From: a bacterium
Lineage (GTDB): Bacteria; CLD3; SB21
Length of the DNA: 64,000 nt
NCBI GenBank assembly: GCA_008933615.1
Contig: WBUR01000015.1
Coordinates: forward strand, 16,011-80,010
Direction of reading: 5' to 3'
Position 1 is the first letter of the stretch. Each line of letters begins with the position of its first letter. A program made the translations under genes and the position numbers. Shown one piece after another: positions 1 through 8,100 of the stretch. The notes below the pieces were generated by a model. It ran no database searches, was not told the DNA's origin, and saw only the letters and a list, made by a program, of their open reading frames with translations.

Positions 1-1258
1 CACGTAAACTTCCTAAGGCAGATTGAACGATTTTTCTGTGGTGCGCAACAATCAGAATAATATCGCCCACTTTTGCTTCGACAAGTTGTGTTATATTCGA
101 AAGTATTTCTGGAGTCAGAAATTTAGAAATTGAAGATGTAACGCCGTTGGCTTCCACTTTAATTGTAGCGATACCTTTAACATCAAATTCTTTCATGTGT
201 TCTGTCAATTCGTCTATTTTCTTTCTCGAAAAGGACGCGGCTTGACCTTCAACTTTGATGCAGCCGACCGATCCGTCTTGCTGAGATAACACGTCAGTAA
301 AAACTTTGAATTCCGAATTTTTAACCAATTCATCGAGATAATGTATCTTCATCCCGAATCGCAAGTCAGGCTTATCGCTCCCGTATGACGATACCGCATC
401 AAGGTAACTCATACGCTTCAGTGGTAATGATAGGTCAATGCCTTTTAACTCTTTAAAAATTTTTTCCATCAGAGACTCAATCGTGTGTAGAACATCGTCC
501 ATATCCACAAAGGACATCTCCACGTCTACTTGAGTAAATTCCGGCTGGCGGTCGGACCTGAGATCTTCGTCTCGAAAACATTTTACGATTTGAAAATAAC
601 GGTCAAAGCCCGAAACCATGAGCAACTGTTTATATATCTGAGGCGACTGCGGCAGAGCATAAAATTTTCCGGCATGGACGCGGCTCGGAACCAAATAATC
701 ACGCGCGCCTTCAGGTGTACTTTTCATCAGCATTGGCGTTTCGACTTCAATGAACTCTTGCTCGGTGAAGTAATTTCTTACCACTTGAGCAAGTTTGTGC
801 CGAAAGATCAAAGGCTCTTGCATAAAATTTCGCCTCAGGTCTAGATATCGGTACTCCAGCCTCAGGTCTTCGTCGACTTTTAATCTCTCATCATTAAGTT
901 CAAACGGCGGGGTTTTGGCGCGGCTCAGTATTTCAAGTTGGTCTGCCGCAATCTCAATAGCGCCCGTAACAATAGTTTTATTGATATTGCCTGCGTCACG
1001 CGCAATGACTTTTCCGGTGACTCGAACAACAAATTCCGTACGTAGTTCTTTGGCCGTTTCATGAATAGCTGCATTGTTATCTGGATTAAATACGATCTGT
1101 GTCATTCCGTAGCGATCCCGGAGATCAATAAATATTAATTTACCCATATCCCGACGTCGATGGACCCATCCGATGAGGGAAACGGTTTGTCTGACAAAAT
1201 TATTATTCAATTGTCCGCAGGTATGCGTTCGTAAAGTTGTTTTTACCACTGGATTCAT
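1..1258 (-). CDS. aspS: Aspartate-tRNA ligase, N-terminal 419 residues (runs off left edge)
   Basis: This enzyme charges tRNA-Asp with aspartate in the cytoplasm. The minus-strand translation starts at the ATG at 1258 with RTHTCGQLN, followed by GWVHRRRDMGKLIFIDLRDR and TQIVF, the anticodon-binding OB fold of bacterial AspRS. Further in are LPQSPQIYKQ, the motif-2 stretch CFRDEDLRSDRQPEFTQ and, at the window edge, ILIVAHHRKIVQSALGSLR, typical of the bacterial-specific GAD insertion. Bacterial AspRS has about 590 residues, so roughly 170 are missing to the left. AGGAGT lies about 12 nt before the start. A strong terminator separates it from the preceding operon, so it probably has its own promoter. 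Identity is secure. Confidence 0.96.
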   Translation of the reverse strand, partial: MNPVVKTTLRTHTCGQLNNNFVRQTVSLIGWVHRRRDMGKLIFIDLRDRYGMTQIVFNPDNNAAIHETAKELRTEFVVRVTGKVIARDAGNINKTIVTGAIEIAADQLEILSRAKTPPFELNDERLKVDEDLRLEYRYLDLRRNFMQEPLIFRHKLAQVVRNYFTEQEFIEVETPMLMKSTPEGARDYLVPSRVHAGKFYALPQSPQIYKQLLMVSGFDRYFQIVKCFRDEDLRSDRQPEFTQVDVEMSFVDMDDVLHTIESLMEKIFKELKGIDLSLPLKRMSYLDAVSSYGSDKPDLRFGMKIHYLDELVKNSEFKVFTDVLSQQDGSVGCIKVEGQAASFSRKKIDELTEHMKEFDVKGIATIKVEANGVTSSISKFLTPEILSNITQLVEAKVGDIILIVAHHRKIVQSALGSLR

Positions 1259-1288
1259 ATTGTAAAAGTTACTCCTAAAAAATATAAA

Positions 1289-1317
1289 AAAACCGTACGC
1301 CTCAGGCGTACGGTTTT
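1289..1317 (-). terminator. Rho-independent terminator of the exbB-exbD-exbD-agmX unit
   Basis: A perfect 13-bp stem (AAAACCGTACGCC / GGCGTACGGTTTT) with a 3-nt loop is followed on the minus strand by a run of T. It lies 27 bp past the stop of the AgmX-like gene and just before aspS. Confidence 0.92.
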
Positions 1318-1343
1318 AAGAACGTACTATGTCTTCTTAAAAA

Positions 1344-2399
1344 TTACTTCGTAAACACAAAGGTCTGGTTGATCGTTATCACGCCTTTTTTGCCTTTTGG
1401 AAAACTCCATCCGCGAATCTTATTGGTAACGCAAGATGATACTGCATTACCGACCGTGTTTTGGGTAACATTTACACCTGCAACACGTCCTGCCTGATTC
1501 ACTTTGATTGCAACGCTTAACTTACCTTTAAGATCCGGAGATTTCTTCAATTCTTTTTGGTAGCATGAGTTCACCGCAGCTGCATTCGCATCAATTACGG
1601 ACTGAATTTCGCCCGCAGAAGCTCCGGCTCCCGCACCGCCGGCAATAGACGCTTTACCGACGCCGATAAGGCCGCCGCCCGATTCTCCGGCCGACACAGA
1701 CAAGCCTCCCGGATCGCCCAATAATGCGGTAAGATCACCAAGTCCGCCCTCACCGCCAACGCCGCCGCCGGCGCCTAAAACTGTTCGATCACTGCCGCCG
1801 CCGCCGGCTTCACCCAGACCGCCAATCTGTCCTAAAACATCATCTAAACCGCTGGAAGAACCGCTAAAATCAACTGAAGCATATTTTCCCGAAGAACCGG
1901 TTCCCGATGCTCCCGCAACGGCTAGAACGCCTTTGCCTGCCGCTTTCCCTGCCGCTTTCCCTGCGCGAGCCGCTGCAGCTGCCTTTGCCGCCGCCGCACG
2001 TCCTGCTTTACCAACGTTACCCGTCGGAGCTTTTATAGCTGTTGCCGGCCCTGTTGCGGTGCTTGTTTCTGTTTTTTCTTCTTCTTTGGGTTTATCAATT
2101 TCTTCGAGAAGTTTCGGATCAATCTTATTGATAACGCCGATTTTCTTTAAGAGCCTGTCCGAAATGACCGTGCTCACCGGAGGCTTGGGTTGCGCAGCCA
2201 TGTAAAGCAGTGGCGTATACACAATCACCAAAGAAGCAAACCAGATCACTAGTATCTTCTTATCGAAAGACGCCCAATAATTCTTATGGAACTCTTTCGG
2301 GAAAGAAACAATCCTGATCTCCCGCGCGCCCGCAGAGGCTCTGCCTCCCGGAGGCGCAGCGCTGGCGTGTAAATTCTTATTGTTCTCTAACGGATTCAT
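1344..2399 (-). CDS. AgmX/PglI C-terminal domain protein (TonB-like periplasmic transducer)
   Basis: A 351-residue protein with a cytoplasmic N-terminus, one membrane helix at about 48-70, a Lys/Glu then Ala/Gly-rich low-complexity linker (about 95-260) that could span the periplasm, and a C-terminal domain (about 262-351). That domain carries the two-cysteine pattern of the AgmX/PglI family (NSCYQKELKKSP and SSCVTNKIRGW) and ends in an FxF-like strand. In Myxococcus such proteins (GltG/GltJ class) couple a TolQR-type motor to envelope partners. AAGGAGG precedes the ATG. It is the last gene of the exbB-exbD-exbD unit, which supports a role as force-transmitting arm of that channel. The actual cargo is unknown. 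Confidence 0.85.
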   Translation of the reverse strand: MNPLENNKNLHASAAPPGGRASAGAREIRIVSFPKEFHKNYWASFDKKILVIWFASLVIVYTPLLYMAAQPKPPVSTVISDRLLKKIGVINKIDPKLLEEIDKPKEEEKTETSTATGPATAIKAPTGNVGKAGRAAAAKAAAAARAGKAAGKAAGKGVLAVAGASGTGSSGKYASVDFSGSSSGLDDVLGQIGGLGEAGGGGSDRTVLGAGGGVGGEGGLGDLTALLGDPGGLSVSAGESGGGLIGVGKASIAGGAGAGASAGEIQSVIDANAAAVNSCYQKELKKSPDLKGKLSVAIKVNQAGRVAGVNVTQNTVGNAVSSCVTNKIRGWSFPKGKKGVITINQTFVFTK

Positions 2400-2473
2400 T
2401 GAAACCTCCTTAAAAGATCATACGTCCGTATAATCTGACACTATTTCATCTCTTCGTTTCGATATTAAAATCA

Positions 2474-2986
2474 TCAAATCCCGAGCACATCCGCTTTATT
2501 GGACAAATTGCCCAAGAGCCGTAGATTAGCAAAACCGTTGCGTCCGCACGTGATGATCACTTTAAGTAAGACATTGAAAGGCAACCTTTCATCGCCAACG
2601 ATAACTAACTCGCGCTTGAATTCGATGCCGAATTTAGACTCCAATTCAATGGCCCTAGACGCTTCTTCGTCCAATTTATCAGCCAATTCCTGTATAACGA
2701 AACTGTTTTTCTGTGCAATGATCTTATCCACATCTACGATAGCATCTTTCTTAAAAAAAAGATGCTGAGTTGAGACGTTGATCGCTAAGACTTTTTTCGG
2801 TTTCTGTTTTGTCAAAACCTTCGGAGGTTTTAGTCCGTCGGATTTGGTCGCCAGCGAACCTTCGGTACTGAAACTCATAAGCAAAAAGAGCAACATAATG
2901 GTAAGAATGTCCATCATGGAATTCATATTAAGAGTTCCTTCTGTACTTCCTCTGTTTTTCTTGGCCGCTGATGGTTTGAATGCCAT
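2474..2986 (-). CDS. ExbD/TolR family proton-channel subunit (aspartate retained)
   Basis: A 170-residue protein: short basic N-terminus (MAFKPSAAKK), one membrane helix at about 20-40 (MNSMMDILTIMLLFLLMSF) and a periplasmic domain ending in the ITCGRNGF/LRLLG region typical of ExbD. Asp26 sits where ExbD/TolR carry the essential proton-binding aspartate. It shares the MAFKPSA start with the next gene upstream, so the two are diverged duplicates. With the ExbB-like gene it should form an inner-membrane channel powered by proton-motive force. Confidence 0.9.
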   Translation of the reverse strand: MAFKPSAAKKNRGSTEGTLNMNSMMDILTIMLLFLLMSFSTEGSLATKSDGLKPPKVLTKQKPKKVLAINVSTQHLFFKKDAIVDVDKIIAQKNSFVIQELADKLDEEASRAIELESKFGIEFKRELVIVGDERLPFNVLLKVIITCGRNGFANLRLLGNLSNKADVLGI

Positions 2987-3009
2987 TGTTTTTTTCCTTT
3001 TCTAAAAAA

Positions 3010-3588
3010 TTATAACACGATCTTACCAACGCCGATATTGATAAACCACGGCTGTTTGACAATCTTTTTAGTATCCGGATCTTGCAGTTCTTTTACTGCC
3101 GAGGCGCCAATAATATCCATTGTGGTAACAATGGTTTGGTATTCAATAACGTCTTCGGCTGTAATAATGATCACGCGCTCGTCTTCAAAACCCTTGCCGC
3201 CGATCGCTTTTACTGCGTCTTTTAGTTTCTGATCCAGACCTTCAAAATCATAATTCCCGTCGGACAACTTCGGCAGCGTAGGCCCGCCGCCTGCTGCGCC
3301 GCTCAATACAACCGTGTTACCGGCTATCGTAAACCCCTTCTCCGTGATAACGAGTTTCAATCCTACTTTTCGGGGTTCTTCTTTGGGTTTATCTTGTTTA
3401 TCTTCCGAGCTTGATGAAGATCCACCTCCAACGGGTGGCAGATTCAATTCAAGCCAACTGTTCTTTACAAATTGCGAACAACTGAGAAGCAAGGGAATCA
3501 AAATACACATCATGTTCATGATAGGGCGCAGATCAAGCTCCGTGCTTTCAACTTTTATACTTCTTCGCGCAGATGGTTTAAATGCCAT
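3010..3588 (-). CDS. ExbD/TolR-like subunit with Asn in place of the channel aspartate
   Basis: A 192-residue paralogue of the neighbouring ExbD, again starting MAFKPSA. Its membrane helix lies at about 21-42. Aligning its RPIMNMMCIL with the usual TPLVDVLLVL puts Asn25 where the proton-carrying Asp is expected. A Ser-rich/charged insert (about 56-73) follows, then an alpha/beta periplasmic domain with RVIIITAEDVIEYQTIV, matching the ExbD fold (the PV.I.AD...Y..VV motif). Dual ExbD genes beside one ExbB are also found in Myxococcus aglRQS. The loss of Asp suggests a structural rather than proton-carrying subunit; this is inference. Confidence 0.87.
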   Translation of the reverse strand: MAFKPSARRSIKVESTELDLRPIMNMMCILIPLLLSCSQFVKNSWLELNLPPVGGGSSSSSEDKQDKPKEEPRKVGLKLVITEKGFTIAGNTVVLSGAAGGGPTLPKLSDGNYDFEGLDQKLKDAVKAIGGKGFEDERVIIITAEDVIEYQTIVTTMDIIGASAVKELQDPDTKKIVKQPWFINIGVGKIVL

Positions 3589-3675
3589 ATATTCACCTTT
3601 ATCTTTTGATCAGCTTCTTTAATTCATACTTATGTGGAAATCAAAACAATAATCACTTACGAAAAACTATGAAAA

Positions 3676-4470
3676 TTATCTGTTTCCGGTCATTAAGTTG
3701 ATCAGTTTTACCATATGCTCATCCATCTCATCAATGATCTTGGTGGTCTTTGTAGTGATGATCGTATAGGCAATAATACAAGGAATAGCAACAGATAGAC
3801 CCCAAATAGTGGTCTGCATAGCTGCCGAGATACCGCCTGCGAGTAACAATGCTTTTTGATCTTCAGGGAGTGAGGGATTAGCAACTGCGGCGAATGAAAT
3901 AATAAGACCGTACACCGTACCCATCAGACCAAAGAGCGTCGAGACGTTACTAAGCATGGCAATATAACCGGAACGTTCAGTTAACTTGGGAATTATTTCC
4001 AGCGTACCTTCGTCAACGGCATTCTGAATGGCGCGGAAATCAAGAGGCCCGCCTTCTTTTTCAACTGCTCTCTTCAAACCGGCTAAAACAACCGATGGCA
4101 GCGCTTTATCTTTTGCTGTTTCACAAAGAGCAATGGCTTTTTTCAAATTACCGCCGGCAACCAGCTTGCGAATTTCTGCCATAAATTTGTTAGCATCTAC
4201 ATTGGAACGAACAAATATAAAATAAAGTCGTTCGGATATCATTGCAACAGCAAAAACGGCGCAAAAGGCAATAATCCACATATAGGAGCTTGCATCTTCA
4301 GACCATTTAAAACTCTGGAAAAATTTCTGAAAGAAAATTGCTGTTCCTGATGCTTGGGCCTCGCCCGCTGCCGGTTCCTGTGCAAACAGAGCGTTGGTCG
4401 AAAATAACATGGTTACATTCATCAGCACGACCAGTGCCAAACCCATAACTTTTTCAATACTCTTTTTCAT
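3676..4470 (-). CDS. MotA/TolQ/ExbB proton-channel family protein
   Basis: A 264-residue inner-membrane protein, first gene of its operon. The N-terminus looks like a signal peptide (hydrophobic 9-30, ending near LFAQ), followed by a helix at about 60-80. The MotA_TolQ_ExbB domain (about 90-255) contains two helices, with the diagnostic LFGLMGTVYGLIISF near residue 180 and AMQTTIWGLSVAIPCIIAY later. The AGGAGG ribosome site is 8 nt before the ATG. It should assemble with the two downstream ExbD-like proteins as a TolQR/ExbBD-type stator. The extra N-terminal extension is common in AglR-like and FCB-group homologues. Confidence 0.93.
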   Translation of the reverse strand: MKKSIEKVMGLALVVLMNVTMLFSTNALFAQEPAAGEAQASGTAIFFQKFFQSFKWSEDASSYMWIIAFCAVFAVAMISERLYFIFVRSNVDANKFMAEIRKLVAGGNLKKAIALCETAKDKALPSVVLAGLKRAVEKEGGPLDFRAIQNAVDEGTLEIIPKLTERSGYIAMLSNVSTLFGLMGTVYGLIISFAAVANPSLPEDQKALLLAGGISAAMQTTIWGLSVAIPCIIAYTIITTKTTKIIDEMDEHMVKLINLMTGNR

Positions 4471-4606
4471 GAAACAAACCTCCTGTTAAGTTCATTGAAT
4501 GAATTTATTTGATATTATTCTAACTATAATAATCTTGCGAACTGTTTATGTCGGAATCTGTTACTTCCGATATGCAGGCTTGAATGAAGTGAAAATTAAC
4601 GCAATT

Positions 4607-4634
4607 AATATACATACTATTTATTTAAATGCAA
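4607..4634 (-). promoter_or_regulatory. Sigma-70 promoter for the exbB-exbD-exbD-agmX operon
   Basis: On the minus strand TTGCAT, 16 bp, TATATT lies about 135 nt before the exbB-like start codon, in the 219-bp gap after the TPR unit. It suggests the motor genes have their own transcript. Confidence 0.6.
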
Positions 4635-4689
4635 GTTTTTTTATTGGTTCAGATCAAGAGCCTATTCAAACTAACCGGAAAAGGCGACT

Positions 4690-5175
4690 TTAATTGCGCC
4701 GTTTTTTGATGAGCTTGTCGATCTCTTTCAAATCCACGTTATCTATGTTCAAAAACTCAGCTTTGTCAATGAATACCATGTCGAGGTACCGCCGTTTTAT
4801 TTCCTTATCATACGATTTCTGGCCTACAACTTTTTCGATTTCCGGCCCGACGCGGCGGTTAAATAAGGAAACGCCGGGGCCTTCCACTTTACCTTTAACG
4901 GTGGACTTAGTAAAAAAGCTTATCTGTTCACCGGTAGGCTTATAATAAACCACGATGACGGTCTTGTCCCCAGCTTGTTCTTCTTTTACCGTATATAATT
5001 TCGGATCAGGAGGATTGCCTGTTGCAATGACGATCACCACTTGTTCACCAGTTTCGTCTTCCACGACATCCATGTCCGGATGTTTGACTTCCTGCGCAAA
5101 AGATTGCGCTGACATGGCCAATCCCGTCAGAAGCAATCCAATGAATCCGGCACATGTTAGTTTAAATATTTTCAT
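4690..5175 (-). CDS. Exported protein of unknown function
   Basis: A 161-residue protein with a clear signal peptide (MKIFKLTCAG..., hydrophobic to about 22, cleavage near SFAQ). The mature part is acidic and then strand-rich (GEQVVIVIATGNPP, DKTVIVVYYKPTGEQIS) and ends in a charged Lys/Arg-rich tail. No family was recognised. It begins 13 bp after the giant TPR gene and is followed by the promoter of the ExbB/ExbD operon, so it probably belongs to the same envelope machine as a periplasmic or outer-membrane-facing component. The ATG has AGGAGTG about 5 nt upstream. Confidence 0.8.
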   Translation of the reverse strand: MKIFKLTCAGFIGLLLTGLAMSAQSFAQEVKHPDMDVVEDETGEQVVIVIATGNPPDPKLYTVKEEQAGDKTVIVVYYKPTGEQISFFTKSTVKGKVEGPGVSLFNRRVGPEIEKVVGQKSYDKEIKRRYLDMVFIDKAEFLNIDNVDLKEIDKLIKKRRN

Positions 5176-5188
5176 ACTATCACTCCTT

Positions 5189-8100
5189 TTATCTGCTTCG
5201 AACCACGCGTGAGCGGCGGATTAACAACTCTCTGAGTTGGTCGTTCGGCGGCAGCGGCGGATCGGCAAATTGCGCTGTAATATCTTCAACTTCGTTCACT
5301 TCCAAAAACAAACGTATACCGTAATGTTCTTTGGGAGTTTCTAAATCTTTTGATACAATAGCCAGAATATTAGTGCCCTGAACAAAGTTTTCCTGCAAGA
5401 GATAATGCAGATCAAGTGAATCGCCTTTCACATCCGGGTTTTCCTGTTGTTGCGATCCGATTAAGACGCCGTTGAGATAAAAGTCATATTCGCCGTCCGC
5501 TGCAATGTACATTTTTCCTTCTTGCGGGTTGCCTGCTATATTGAATGACTTACGGAAATAAACAATTTTTGCCGTATCAAGTTGCCGCTTAATCATGTCC
5601 TGTGTATATACCGGCTTGACAGACGTGTCCTGCAGAACCCATGTGTCTACGATTAAGCGTGTACCGCGGATGTACGATTGGGTTTCATTGGAATCGACAG
5701 CCGCCGCTGTGTCTGTGGTAACAGGCGCTATTCCGGCTGAATCTGCCAAGGTTTCGGTTATCATAGTGTCTTCCGGTACTATGATGCTCGGAGGTACGTA
5801 TTTCGGCAATGGAGGCTTTACTACCGACTGGCCCAATCCTATCCACAGAGGATAAGCAAAATTGGTATCTAGAATTGCGTGCGCTGCAATTTCTGTATTG
5901 GGCGGCGGTGCGGCATTGTACCAGCCAAGATCGCTGTATGCCGGGGTCTGCCAGGATTCGAAAAATTTATTATTCGACAGCCAGTCATCATAATTAGAGG
6001 CATAAGTGCGGGTTAAAGATTTCAATTGCAATAATTTCGCATAATACTGATCGTATTTACCTAACAACGATAATATTCTCTTAGTGCCCTGATCATTGGT
6101 GACCGCAATATTATCGCCTTCAAGGCCGTTTGGATCTTGTTTCAGTTTAACCAGTTCCAGTGTCGTAGCTGAATTGAATGCCTCTTCTAAAAGGCTGCGC
6201 GCATTTTCCCTGGCGAAACTGAGAACCTGACTGTACGTTGCGCTGGCTTCACTGTAATACAAGAATGCTTCATCGGACTGATTTTTGAAATATTCCGCTT
6301 CATACCCTTTATAGTATTTATCCGCCGTATCCGCTTCCTGATAGTTGAGTCTGGCGAACTGATATGCAAATTCGAACATTTCTCTCTGAATCTGGCGAGC
6401 ATCCTCGTCAAAAAGATTTTTTTCTTTCGCCTGTTTGACAGCTGAAGCGTAGGTCTTAATGGCTTGTTCGGCAATTGGTTTCGCAAACTGGGAAATGAAC
6501 GTATTCATATCCAATGGAATTTCATAGAAAATCGTATAGAAATCTTTTCCAGTTTTCTTATCAATGTAGTTTTCCCCGCCGGCCACGACCTCGCGATAAT
6601 GATCTGAGTTCTGCGTATAAAGCTGCATGGTGATAAACGAAAGTTTAGCCAATTCACCAGGTACGATGCCGGTAAAACGCACGATATTTCGACGGCATTC
6701 GCTGGTGTACTTGTCGCTGATTCCCAGCGAGTCCATTTCTCTGACAGCGGTTTCAAATGCAAGGATCGCATCGTTGACCGCCGGGAAAACCGCTTTAACC
6801 AGAATCTGCTGCTGATAACTTATGTAATCCAGCGTGCCGGGCAGAATTTCTTTCGGCAGAGGCGCGCTCAAATAGGTATCTAAAATTAATTTCTTCGAGT
6901 TAGCTACCGCATACAGAATTCTTGATATTTTGGATCGCGCCAGATCGCGGTATTGCACAGCTAACTGCTGTTGGCGGTACAGAGAAAATTCCTTTTCTTT
7001 AGCCGTTTTTCCTTCCCACGTCCATTTGAAAACCATCTGTGCAGAATCGGCGCTGTTTGGATACAATGCGTTAATTGAGTCACGAAGTTCTTTTTCGTCT
7101 GCGGCAAATTTTTCATACGCTTTATCTAAGAAAGCATACGCGTTCTTATATTCTTCAACCGCGCCGCGATAAGCGCCGGATGCCACGGAATACGCATCTT
7201 TCTGAGCCTGGATATACTTGACCAGATCTTTTTCCTGCTGAAATTGTTTGGTGGCCAAAGCGTCGCCGACTTCTTCGCGGACTAAACCGCGATAGTAGGT
7301 GGCCTCATAAGTACGAATCTGCGCATAACTCGTCACCGCCTCATATAACGTCATGAGTTCTTTGACAATCGAGATTTTCATTTCTTCTTTGTGTTCTACG
7401 CCGGGTTCCTTCAAGTGAATTTTTGCAAAGTCCTCATAACGCATCCGGGCCAATTCATACGCAGCTTCCGAAGAGAAATATTTATTAAAATCCAGATTGA
7501 TCTTTTTCAGATCGTCACTTTTCTTTAGGGCGTCTCTGAATGCTGAGGTGGCTTCCGTACGACGATTTTTACGGAGATGGTTCATACCCACGTCGTAAAG
7601 CGATTGGACATTTCGTTTGTCATTGGGAAAAGTGGCGGCAAACTGACGGTATTTTTGGTAGGCTCGTTCTTCATCGCCAATCAAAAAGTATAGGTTCGCA
7701 ACGCCAAAATCCATGGTGGAAGCATATTCTGATTTTGGATACCGTTTGACAAATTTTTCGCTGATACGGATTGCCTCGGTATTCATGGCTTTTCCTTCTG
7801 TCGAATCCCCTTGCGCGTTCGCACGTTTGGCAGCCTGTTCCACATAATATTCCGCATTATATAAGGCAATCTCAGCCGTCACGGCGCCTTTATTTACGGA
7901 GTAATTCGGATAGGTGTCCGCCAACCGTTCCGCTGTCTTTGCAGCAGACTTCATCTCTTTTAAATCGGCGTAGGTTGCCTGTACGTTCCATAACGCGTTC
8001 GGCGCATCCTTCAGGTCAGGAAATGAATCGGCATACATTTCATAGGCGCTAATTGAGCGTTTTAGTTCCTTTGAATTATTATATTCAATACCCGATTTAA

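Noticed and set aside
530..1064. Two plus-strand ORFs
   Set aside because: They are antisense to aspS, whose minus-strand translation is unmistakable.
4499..4693. 64-residue plus-strand ORF in the gap between the TPR and ExbB operons
   Set aside because: No ribosome site or family signal; it lies antisense across the ExbB operon promoter and leader and runs into the end of the exported-protein gene.
4680..4700. Possible terminator after the small exported gene
   Set aside because: Only a 4-5 bp GGCG/CGCC stem with the stop codon in the loop; too weak to call.
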